Of a stretch of 30,515 nt of DNA, positions 17,301-25,600 are shown in pieces (the first letter of the stretch is position 1; each line of letters begins with the position of its first letter). The DNA lies in the IMG/VR virus record IMGVR_UViG_3300032086_003564, positions 1-30,515 of that record, one strand, 5' to 3'. A model generated the notes under the pieces. It was not told the DNA's origin. It saw nothing but the letters and a program-made list of their open reading frames with translations, and made no database searches. Origin of the DNA: a virus. The position numbers were made by a program, and so were the translations under genes.

Positions 17301-19737
17301 GCTTAAATTTATTGCCTATGTCGACAGTTTTCAAAACCGGGTAGAAATTTTTCTCTGGACGCAGCTTTTTTAAGCCATGAGCAGTAAATCTTATTTTAGC
17401 CGGCACTGTATCAAAACCATTGTTCATCGGCGTCGCAATTAAATTAGAAACCTGCCCTGTGTCAGCATGAGAGAACGCCTCATTAAAAATAACACCGGTA
17501 ACATCTTGCAGATAACTAACTGCTTTTATGCTGTTTTTAAACCCTAGCTCCTCTTGTAAAGTTGAGGTAGCAACATCTTTTGACAGCGCAACATATTTGT
17601 ACGCGAGAGTGTTTTCGGAAGACCCAGAAAGGCTTTCTAGATCGGAGCTAGCAGTAACGAAGGCACCATCTAATGACAGGAAATTTAGCTTGAAATCTTT
17701 TGGTTTTCTAGAAATTGGAAAAGTGACGTTTCTCTTAATCACCGAGGGGTTTAAAGTTGCAAAACCATCCCCAAGCTGTTCGGTTGCGGCTTGTGAATCA
17801 TAAAAAGAGTTTGCAACATTCTCAAGATTAAAATTTGAACTAAGTTTAAATTCAGTATAAATCTCTTTTTGCATTTGATTTTTGAAATATCTTTCATAGT
17901 AATATTGTATGTTATTGGAAGTTTTGTGCTCGGGCACATAACTGTAGTCACGGCCGTGCAGCTTCATGTCCTGTGCAAAATCAGCATATGAATTATAGAA
18001 GGGGCTTCTTCCTCTGATCAGATTTGTAGCGTAAAACGGAGTATTGTACGGGAATGTATGTCTATTGTACTGAAGCGATGCTGTCTGCGCACGATAGCCT
18101 TTTAGGTCTTCGGTAACTGATCCAGTGCGATGAAAAAACATTGTTGGCTTTGTACTATATACTAGCTCACCAGCGGTGCCAGTCAGTATGTTCTCTATTT
18201 GTGCAAAGGCGCCGGTGGCGTTAGTCACAGTAGAATATAAATTTCCTCCTGGCATGCCCGATGGTAATTTTCCTCCTGAAGCTGAGACGACCGCAGAACC
18301 GGGTTCGCGGGGGCCACCAATATGATTCGTAACAAAGACAGAGTTGTCGGTTACAAATGTTTGGTTGCTCGGGTGTCCAATATCCTCCCTCATTCTATGT
18401 GGCGTAAGCCCAATTTGTTTTCCAAAACCACCGTGACTAGAGGTTAGATATGGCGCGGAGCTATATATGTCAGGACGGGCGTCGAGAGGCCACATACTAA
18501 AAAGAGATATGGGGTGAGGCTGATAGCTTTCAAAAGTAGCAAAGGCGCGGCCGGGGACGCTAGCAGTTGGAACGCCTCCGTTGACTAATGTTGGCATGCC
18601 ATCGCCTGCCGAGTTGGTAGTCGTGGCGATGCCAGAGTGAACAATAATGCCAGGCTCAATAAAACGGTACGTAAAGTTCCATCCTAGCGACGCGCTGGAC
18701 ACGCTTCCAGAATGGATTAAGTCGTAGAACCCCTCACGGCTGGTTTGTGTTGGCGTTGTTGTGACCTGTATAACATCTTGTGAGTTGAGGGCAGCTGCTT
18801 CTGTTCTAAATCTAGTCATGCCCGAAGAAGTTATCTTTTGTTGTAAGGTTGGCTGCGCGTCTCGCCAAAAACTTCTGTTAACGGCGCGATCGTAACCATT
18901 TGGTCCAGTGCCGGCCGACTCTTCGTATGAAAGCTTTTCTAGCTTGTACGGCCTAAATACATTAACAGGTTTTGGAAAAATAGTTTCCGAATATATAAAT
19001 CCGCTAGCGCCATTTTCTTTAGCCACTTCGATAAAATTATAATACTCTTGTTTAGGTTTTCTTGTTGGCCGGCCATCAAATGATCCAGTATAGCGGTCTG
19101 GCCCAGCAATACTAAGCGCTTGATTTACTTCTTTGTTTTCGAAAAAAATCATTTGATTCATAAAAGTTGAGCGTATTCTGTACGCCCCTTGAATATCATA
19201 TATAAACGGTTTGTGCGCCTTTACAACTGCAGGCTCATAGAATCGATTTAATGTTGGCTGCTGGTAGAACCTTGGATTTTTTTCTGAAGTTGCCAAAGTG
19301 TTGTTGAGTGCTTCTAGATATTCGTTGACTTCTTGGTGTGTGTCGTTTTCCAAACGATATCTTAAAAACTTCTTCTCTTGCTCGCGAGCGAGGGGATCAG
19401 CATACGTAGTATCAATTGACATCGTATTGTGCAGGCGTAAATTTCTAGCTATGGGGTGATCCCCTCCGCGGTATTGTTTCCAGGAAGAGTGTTGGTAAGG
19501 TCCGTTTCTGTTGAGCAATAAGAAGTTTAGATAATTTGGCTGAGGGTTAATATTTTGACCAACCACTTCAGAATTATAGTATATTGCCGGACTTTGCTCT
19601 CCGGGTTGTCCTAAAATATTTGTAGATGCAGTAATAGGATCAACGATAAGAGTATTTAATCCAACAAAATCTGCGTTGATATCGCTTGCGCCCGTTATGC
19701 TAGCACTTATAAAACTTAAAGATCCACTTAAAGCCAT
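14362..19737 (-). CDS. Giant virion protein of unknown function (1791 aa)
   Basis: The protein is rich in Tyr, Asn, Ser and Pro, has no signal peptide or transmembrane segment, and shows no enzyme motif. Landmarks are DFVGLNTLIVDPI near residue 25, LLLNRNGPYQHSSWKQYRGG near residue 75, a FYNSYADFAQDMKLHGRDYS segment in the first half, and a C-terminal NWPYDDFSLMEAFKLDI. From memory, these phrases recur in giant structural proteins of uncultured marine tailed phages. The gene has a clear GAGGTT ribosome site about 9 nt before the ATG at 19737, and follows the 1933-aa gene by 36 nt. Placement downstream of gp6-like and the possible gp7-like protein argues for a baseplate or tail-fibre role. It may be the second half of what other phages make as one chain (see findings). 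Confidence 0.82.
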   Translation of the reverse strand: MALSGSLSFISASITGASDINADFVGLNTLIVDPITASTNILGQPGEQSPAIYYNSEVVGQNINPQPNYLNFLLLNRNGPYQHSSWKQYRGGDHPIARNLRLHNTMSIDTTYADPLAREQEKKFLRYRLENDTHQEVNEYLEALNNTLATSEKNPRFYQQPTLNRFYEPAVVKAHKPFIYDIQGAYRIRSTFMNQMIFFENKEVNQALSIAGPDRYTGSFDGRPTRKPKQEYYNFIEVAKENGASGFIYSETIFPKPVNVFRPYKLEKLSYEESAGTGPNGYDRAVNRSFWRDAQPTLQQKITSSGMTRFRTEAAALNSQDVIQVTTTPTQTSREGFYDLIHSGSVSSASLGWNFTYRFIEPGIIVHSGIATTTNSAGDGMPTLVNGGVPTASVPGRAFATFESYQPHPISLFSMWPLDARPDIYSSAPYLTSSHGGFGKQIGLTPHRMREDIGHPSNQTFVTDNSVFVTNHIGGPREPGSAVVSASGGKLPSGMPGGNLYSTVTNATGAFAQIENILTGTAGELVYSTKPTMFFHRTGSVTEDLKGYRAQTASLQYNRHTFPYNTPFYATNLIRGRSPFYNSYADFAQDMKLHGRDYSYVPEHKTSNNIQYYYERYFKNQMQKEIYTEFKLSSNFNLENVANSFYDSQAATEQLGDGFATLNPSVIKRNVTFPISRKPKDFKLNFLSLDGAFVTASSDLESLSGSSENTLAYKYVALSKDVATSTLQEELGFKNSIKAVSYLQDVTGVIFNEAFSHADTGQVSNLIATPMNNGFDTVPAKIRFTAHGLKKLRPEKNFYPVLKTVDIGNKFKQFIYNNIQPSLGPEHGDSQTNDRIEQAGQDNGQLQSFLEPFFAPGILYNSIKSGIAVDYPVYSKKPTYFAPWVFFSGSGADYAPADVEKNPEKYGRANSNQRFLIQITSSFNYGGFYMMGASRCIPAILNNTPDFRMPFEALYDTSILKQKYGIGPGHDGDRIYLTTDFLDLDINYPEGAAATASAAASSQDVREHPGAAFTYTGPRSQLMYMADDNTEQFLYEASVSNFLSETMNFFLKDQDELPGQKLPVFVSDYRQDSDVSIDANSEFAMEVSLEMGRHQVMAEGPRDSGIGGLSTGSNPSGFEWYGARPTNRGMRGYIYGPPVEIVKMSGSANVFPRESYNESTGKISRQEPLVRSDFNTDGTWTGLGDYESYFAANLTDPAYQTYTPPYFYGKSSLVVTAVSGSNINTWNGLFKQTDQNSYYLDTYQTGSKTQQDFDELVRDSLCAKTPGTGSVSGLSSTRMKIDSSVDIFNKADINYVRPDTEIKAFSWYVNPKWVCPVLDFSSSFSAVSNREEQGLLAEKKETVTFITNSYHDMKTGRGMWGGYGSDPYDTQIQKEIQKLRNESGLSKGIYLRISDLLSSKTNNTKVLSYKTDISTPSEGVYVDKPSQNTNETTGSLISQLGLQASTKEIGQFADSKTISEALVIVPYFDKPVRLRGNDKVPSGEIFVTREIIPGKHFLPIHNMLFDNMLSMALAKRKYGLDRLIANLDASSITRKEHLGFESQTSYNEAASTDVFKMIETLLGDEQKGIPGYELPVELDFINYRQAYLGEKVEEAGPFQMIVVPFEHELSKQELMDIYQGVMPDSSLAFEKAVSSIELNLSPNNRHSWMPKTKGAQYAGTEPGVSLNSINPANFLDPSYLYSTELKKYVLEADLNSQWIKTSRDFYKNLKFMTFKIKQRGIKDYQNYKNRQIERAVLERTRLRIPDIEREELGLGFNTNLTLKDRLGYNWPYDDFSLMEAFKLDIRVEIED

Positions 19738-19773
19738 TTGTATTCTAACCTCACCATATAATTAGATTATATA

Positions 19774-22700
19774 TTAAATTATTGATCCTGTTATCCATCT
19801 TGTCTGCTGGTCTGTTCTAGGAACCATGTGGGAAATGAATCGGTTGTCGTACACTGATGCTGTGATTACAGTCATTCCAACAAAGTCTGTCGGACTAGTT
19901 ACCGAGCCAGACAGCTCTAGCCTTTCAATGTTATTCCTGTGTGTCTTGTGAGCCGCGGCCTGGCCAACAAGATCAAAATCTTCGCTTCTAATTCTACCAA
20001 CGACTTCGTTTCCATATACGCGCGCCGTAGTTGCGTCGTGGGCACTTACACCAAAACGACCACAGTGAGCCTGTAACTGCGAATTGTGCACTTTTCTTGG
20101 CCACGGGTTTCTATACGTTAGCGCGTTTCCGACAGCATAAGTTTCATGCGCAGGGTCTAAATAACCTCTAGAAAGGGTTTCAAATCCGCCAGGAGAGCTG
20201 AATCTGGTCATTATTCTAGTTCTGTTGCGAACGGAACCAGTTAAATATGAGCGATCTGGCAGCGTGTAAATGGGCTCTGACACGCTGAACGGATCCACAA
20301 CCGGCCCGGGCGGGCGCGATAAAGCTAGCTGTATACTGCCATCCTGTCTTTTAAAAGTGGTTTTAGTAATTTGAGAATTGTTTTTAACAAAATATGGATC
20401 ATTTACCTCTGGACTAACTGTGCTGACATATTCATACCTATCAAAATAGTTGCCAGCTTGGGTTGGAGAGCTGCCTGTAGTTTCAATATTGCGTATATTT
20501 ACCGGTCGCTTCGCTAGTAAGCCTCTGGTCAAAGTTGCATATGGCCTGTTGTGATCATCAAAAGTTGGATGAAAAACTTTAAAGGAGTTTCTGGAGATGT
20601 CTCCTGACGTGGCTATTTTAAGGGTGAAACTATCAATTGCGCAATCACCTAGTTGTGTTATGCCAGCAGTATAAAGAAGCCTTATGTAAAACCTCTTTCC
20701 AATATATTCTTGGAGAGCTGCGGTTTCTGCGCTTGTAATTCTAGCTAAGCGCCAAGCAGCGCCTGCGGAGGCTTGCTGTTGTCCCGAAATGATTGTTGAT
20801 TCAAACGGGGTGCCGCCGGCGTCCCACCTAACAAGCAAATCAGTCACGTCTGTTGTAAAGTTTTTGTCGGTCGAGGCTTGGACCTTTAAGTTACCCATAT
20901 TGATGCCAAACATGTGGTAGTAAAACTCTAAAGTTACGTCTGTCGAACTTTCATAAAGGTCTAACAAATCAATTAGTGGAGTTGCCAGACCAAATGTTTG
21001 ACCAACACGAGATGGCAACACTTCGCAGTATGCATAGCCGCCAGTTCCAGCGTCGCGCTGATCTTTTGTTGGGCCCGTGCCGACTGTCGGAGAAGAACCA
21101 GACAAAAAAGTCCAAGAATTGTCAGTTCCAACCCCATTGCGCCAATATTCGGCTGGGGAGGGGTCCCCTTCGGCTGAACCAATGGGAAGGCTAAGAATTC
21201 TAATATTATCAGTGCCTGTAGAAGTAGCATTGTTAAAGCCTTCGTTGAGAATAGTTGATTGAGTGCCGTCAAACAAAAATTCTTTTAAGTGCCAGCCCTC
21301 TGCTCTGGTTAGCGCATCATCTGAGCCCTGGTTGAGTTTAATATGTCTGTGCTGTTGTCCACCAACGTGCTTTTCTGTAAACGGACCTTGTAGAGGAGTA
21401 GCAGAATTAAAACCATATTTGTCCTCATGAATATTGGTAAAGTCTATTTTAAACTGATCAGAATACAATTTTTGATAGCCCGTGTCAAGTGAGGAGGTAA
21501 AAATTTGAAATGGTAAAATTAAACTAGACTTTGCATCCGTGTATTTCAGGTCGTTTTTCTTTGTTCCATCTGCTGTTGATTCTAGAGTTTCTGCCTCCGT
21601 CATTGTCAAGGCCCTAATTCTAAGCTTTTTCTTATCTAATTCCGGAGGGGTTGGTGCATCGTCGCAGTCTGTCTCTTTTGTCTCATTATCAATGTCCAGA
21701 TAAATAAAATCGTCATCGCTGCCCCACCGAATAACACCTTTATAAAAATCATGTAAATTATTATCTGCTTGAGTTGAGCCGCCACGTAAATCTTGAGCTT
21801 TTTCTATTGTAAGGTCCGCAACACGAGAAAGGCTTCTGTCTGCATAATAGCTCTTTAGATATCTTGTGGATGTTGTAGTTGTTAATCTAGGCTCGGAGCC
21901 GCTTTGCTCCGTAATGGCAATTTTTAAAATTTCATTTTTGTTGCTATCAATACTGCTAACGCCGGAAGTAAGAGGGCCATCTCTTTCTGCCCTCTCTTTC
22001 CACCACAAACAATTAGTGTTTTGGTTAGAGTTTTCTGACGGAGACACCGGAGCATGACCAAATTTCCAATTATATCTTAATTCTTCAATACCTCTTAGCG
22101 ATCCAAGAGGGTCTTTTGTTTTGGTTTCTAAAGTAGGAAACTTAGTCCAGTATTTGTTTCTTTCAAGCACGTGGCTTTCAACCATGTTTCTCAAAAACTC
22201 TGTATTGTTAGACGACAAAGGAATGAGCTGGGCTATCATAATTGTCACAGCATCATCGATCCATTTAAAATATTCTATGAATTTTTCTAACTCCAATCTT
22301 TCGTTTTCTACACTCTCGAAGAAAAGTTCACGGAGTTTTTGCATTTTTTTATAATAAGGGCGATACCTATTTACGGGTTCGCCGATCAGGTTGTTAAAAT
22401 TATTAACCGTAGCAAAAAAACGAAGCATCTCTTCAGAAATTGTCTGGTACATGCTTTTTTCTACAGACAAAAAGTGCTCGATGTAGTTTGTATCCCTTGT
22501 AAAAACCATCTCATCTTGCTGATTTAGCGTCTTTATCATGTCATCGCTGTTTACAACTTCTGGTAATTTTAGCTTTGCTGATTGTACAAATTCAATATCT
22601 ATAGCTTGATTTAGCAAATTTGCGTCAGTAGAAAATTTGTCGCCGCGGCCAGAATAGTTATATTTTGATATCGGAGAAGCCCAATAATCACCAAACTTTA

Positions 22701-25575
22701 ATTTCTGGTCTGTTGAGCCGGATGCAAAGTCCTCTATTAAGAACTGGCCGGAAGCGTTAGAGCCTGTCAAATTATCCATAGTCCAGTTTAGAATTAAAGT
22801 TGAGATCTGCGGGACAAAATTACTGTTTAACGAATCATTGCTGTTTCTGTACGGCTGAAATGCACCATAGGAAGAGGCGTCGCGGGCGTGAGCTTGTATT
22901 GTTTCATTTGTTAGATAATCTAACCAAACACGGGTCGAGGACACCTTGACATCTGAATATTTGCGCACAGAACCTGTAAAGTTAGTTCTTTCTGCGCCCA
23001 GAAATACTCTTTTTGGTTCTTTGAAAAAAGTCAATGCATTTGCTAAACTCATTGTGCCAGAAATAGTAAATTCGTTTTGCAATATATTAGAAACGTAATT
23101 TACACCATATAGCTCATAAGTGTACGCTGATGCTGTAGGCAATAAAAATCCGGTGCTGGTGTTTAAAGCTGGCGCTGTATTTGTTGGTGCTTTTGTTGGA
23201 CGCAAACGGAAAGCTAAATTCCACTTTTCATTGTCGTATACTCCTGCGTAACTACCTGTTGTTTCTATTGGGGTAAAAACATTTGAGCCAGACAATATGA
23301 ATTTTACGTTCCTTAAATCATCATCAGTTTTTGCTACATGAACATTAAAATCTATGGTGTTCGAAGACGCAAATGTCAAATCAGTGTTGGAAGCTGTTAC
23401 TGCGTGAAGACCAAATATAGATGACGTAACAGACGGAAAGTTTTTGTAGTTTTTGTCCTCTGGCATGTGCCTTCTAGGAAAAATTACTTCAGTTTCGACT
23501 GTCATCATAGCGCCAGTTAGCAAAGACTCCGTAGCACCGGGGATATAAGACAAAGAATTAGAGTCTGTGGAATCGTAATATTGGTAAGCTGTTGCGCTAT
23601 AAGAACCAGCAATACCACCGCTGGAAGAAAGTCTAGTCTCGATATCATCAAAATCAATATATGATTTTTTTACACTAGTGTTAGTCGTATTGTCTTTTAG
23701 TTTGTATGTGTCGTTGTTAGAATAAACGTTTAATTTTATTAGCTCTTCGTCAACTCCAAAACATCTCAAAAAGTTTCTTAAAGACTTAAACGTACCTTTC
23801 GATTTTTGTATATAAGAAAGATTATTATAAATGTTTTGATAAATAATGTTCTTTACTTCATATAATTTTTTCTCAAATAATTTCTTTTCATCTCTATCTA
23901 AATATTTTCCTAACTCTGCCACATCAGCAAAAAGCTCCGGGGCGTCATATCCTCTAGAACTTAAAAGCCTTTCTGCAAAAGGTAGTGGTTTTTCATAATT
24001 GTTATCATCAGGGTAATTGATATCTTTTAGTCTGGGTAACTTTTCTATTTGAAGATACAGGTCATCAAAAAAACTGGCCATAATTTGAGTTAAATATTTT
24101 AAATTTTTTGACTGCTCTTCGTCTTGTTCTGCTATCCACGCAGGCATTGATTTATACAAAGAAGAAGCATTCTCATGATCGTGCATTGATCCGGAAGTTT
24201 TCTTGTCTGATATGAGCGCCTCGACGCTTGGGTGGTGGCTGTAAATGATTGGATCTAAAAACTCTTTTGTTGCGGCGGAGGAAGACACTATGGCGGAGCC
24301 GGTATTTCTAGAGGAGGCACTATAATTTACAAATGTACCGTTACTAATTCTACCAGAGTAATCTAAAATAGTGGCGTCTGTTGATGTTCTGCCAGTTATC
24401 CCTTCATTAAACTTATAGTAAACACCTAAAGAGACTTTGTTATCAATGTCATCATGCTTATCGTTATCAGTGTTGGTGCCGCCGCCGACATGATCAATAT
24501 AAAATCGTCCTATTTGTTCCGAATCGCGCTCTGTTTTCCAATATCTAAATTCGTCAAAGGACGACGAAACGATATTACCCCAGCCTTTTCCTATTGTAGA
24601 GGATCCGGAGAGGGGGCCAACAAGGCCTCCGATAGCGGCGATCATCGTGCCTGTCACAGCATTTAACGTAGAACTAGCTATTAGCTTCCCAGACTTGTGC
24701 ACACCATCAACATATAAATTAGAAAGAGTGTCCGCTCCTTTTGTTTTTGCTGTGAGCGCATAGTGATGCCACTTGCTATCAGCGATGTCGCTAATTCCAG
24801 TATCATGGTCAAAACTTAACTCTGTCGACCCAGATACGATAGCAAGGTGCATGATTCCTTTTGAATCGGCAGTTTCACCGTATACGTATGCTCTCAACGA
24901 ACCGGAACTTGGTGAAGATCCAGAATTCCATGAATGAAAAACATATTCATGATGTGCCTCGCTGGTAGAGGCCCAGCCGTCTTTTTTTAACCAGAACTCG
25001 ACAGTGACGCCCTTGGCCAGATCTAGCTCTAGATTATTAGTTCTTTGATATGAAGTGTCGTATATGTTGGCTTTTGACACGCCTTTGCCAGAAGGGCCGG
25101 CCACGTGATCACTCTTGTAATCACCATCTGGATCTGCATTTGGGCCGCCTTTTAGAAATATATACTCTGGGCTGGTCGAAATATAAACATTGTTATTTGC
25201 GTCTTTTGAACCGTCAAACGACGACACAGTGCCCATGACAACGTACCCATTTGTTCTTGGGTATTCATTTTCAAAAACAAAAAGATCTAAGTAGGTGCTT
25301 TGATTCTCCCATTCTATTTTTTCTGTTTGCGAACCATCATAAGGATATGTTTCATAGATCCTTTTTATTGCGGCATCGTAGTATTCTTCTGCTAGGCCAA
25401 ATCGCGCAAAGTTCGACGCAGTAGCAAAATCCACATCTGGACGGAAAGAGTCCTTTCTTTGATTGTAAACATCAACGTAACGATAGGATTCTACTGATTT
25501 AGCCAGGTCATTCTTGCTCTTATTCTTAAGAAATTTTAAAGACTGTCCTTTGTCAAATAGATCTTTAATGCTCAT
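19774..25575 (-). CDS. Giant baseplate-linked adsorption protein (1933 aa) with LamG-like and MAM-like domains
   Basis: Domains seen in order: a helical start (1-100); a LamG/concanavalin-like jelly roll at about 175-420 (GVTVEFWLKK, KWHHYALTAK, FDEFRYWKTERD, then VYYKFNEG and LDYSGR); a helical block at 476-620 ending KSKGTFKSLRNFLRCFGVD; a second, weaker LamG-like region at about 690-900 (DNEKWNLAFR, VFLGAERTNFTGS, TRVWLDYLTNE); a long helical stretch at 1010-1150; and a MAM-like domain at about 1444-1656 (GPTKDQRDAGTGGY, LEFYYHMFGINMGNLKV, AWRLARI, FYIRLLYT, GDCAIDSFTL). The C-terminus holds SSPGGFETLSRGYLDP. LamG and MAM folds bind glycans or proteins, so a host-contact role is likely. 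The helical block resembles the part of tail proteins that anchors to the baseplate, and gene order after gp6 fits T4 gp7; both are inferences. The start at 25575 has only a weak GGA ribosome site 9 nt ahead. Confidence 0.85.
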   Translation of the reverse strand: MSIKDLFDKGQSLKFLKNKSKNDLAKSVESYRYVDVYNQRKDSFRPDVDFATASNFARFGLAEEYYDAAIKRIYETYPYDGSQTEKIEWENQSTYLDLFVFENEYPRTNGYVVMGTVSSFDGSKDANNNVYISTSPEYIFLKGGPNADPDGDYKSDHVAGPSGKGVSKANIYDTSYQRTNNLELDLAKGVTVEFWLKKDGWASTSEAHHEYVFHSWNSGSSPSSGSLRAYVYGETADSKGIMHLAIVSGSTELSFDHDTGISDIADSKWHHYALTAKTKGADTLSNLYVDGVHKSGKLIASSTLNAVTGTMIAAIGGLVGPLSGSSTIGKGWGNIVSSSFDEFRYWKTERDSEQIGRFYIDHVGGGTNTDNDKHDDIDNKVSLGVYYKFNEGITGRTSTDATILDYSGRISNGTFVNYSASSRNTGSAIVSSSAATKEFLDPIIYSHHPSVEALISDKKTSGSMHDHENASSLYKSMPAWIAEQDEEQSKNLKYLTQIMASFFDDLYLQIEKLPRLKDINYPDDNNYEKPLPFAERLLSSRGYDAPELFADVAELGKYLDRDEKKLFEKKLYEVKNIIYQNIYNNLSYIQKSKGTFKSLRNFLRCFGVDEELIKLNVYSNNDTYKLKDNTTNTSVKKSYIDFDDIETRLSSSGGIAGSYSATAYQYYDSTDSNSLSYIPGATESLLTGAMMTVETEVIFPRRHMPEDKNYKNFPSVTSSIFGLHAVTASNTDLTFASSNTIDFNVHVAKTDDDLRNVKFILSGSNVFTPIETTGSYAGVYDNEKWNLAFRLRPTKAPTNTAPALNTSTGFLLPTASAYTYELYGVNYVSNILQNEFTISGTMSLANALTFFKEPKRVFLGAERTNFTGSVRKYSDVKVSSTRVWLDYLTNETIQAHARDASSYGAFQPYRNSNDSLNSNFVPQISTLILNWTMDNLTGSNASGQFLIEDFASGSTDQKLKFGDYWASPISKYNYSGRGDKFSTDANLLNQAIDIEFVQSAKLKLPEVVNSDDMIKTLNQQDEMVFTRDTNYIEHFLSVEKSMYQTISEEMLRFFATVNNFNNLIGEPVNRYRPYYKKMQKLRELFFESVENERLELEKFIEYFKWIDDAVTIMIAQLIPLSSNNTEFLRNMVESHVLERNKYWTKFPTLETKTKDPLGSLRGIEELRYNWKFGHAPVSPSENSNQNTNCLWWKERAERDGPLTSGVSSIDSNKNEILKIAITEQSGSEPRLTTTTSTRYLKSYYADRSLSRVADLTIEKAQDLRGGSTQADNNLHDFYKGVIRWGSDDDFIYLDIDNETKETDCDDAPTPPELDKKKLRIRALTMTEAETLESTADGTKKNDLKYTDAKSSLILPFQIFTSSLDTGYQKLYSDQFKIDFTNIHEDKYGFNSATPLQGPFTEKHVGGQQHRHIKLNQGSDDALTRAEGWHLKEFLFDGTQSTILNEGFNNATSTGTDNIRILSLPIGSAEGDPSPAEYWRNGVGTDNSWTFLSGSSPTVGTGPTKDQRDAGTGGYAYCEVLPSRVGQTFGLATPLIDLLDLYESSTDVTLEFYYHMFGINMGNLKVQASTDKNFTTDVTDLLVRWDAGGTPFESTIISGQQQASAGAAWRLARITSAETAALQEYIGKRFYIRLLYTAGITQLGDCAIDSFTLKIATSGDISRNSFKVFHPTFDDHNRPYATLTRGLLAKRPVNIRNIETTGSSPTQAGNYFDRYEYVSTVSPEVNDPYFVKNNSQITKTTFKRQDGSIQLALSRPPGPVVDPFSVSEPIYTLPDRSYLTGSVRNRTRIMTRFSSPGGFETLSRGYLDPAHETYAVGNALTYRNPWPRKVHNSQLQAHCGRFGVSAHDATTARVYGNEVVGRIRSEDFDLVGQAAAHKTHRNNIERLELSGSVTSPTDFVGMTVITASVYDNRFISHMVPRTDQQTRWITGSII

Positions 25576-25600
25576 GTGCTAGTCCAACTTTATCCCATAA

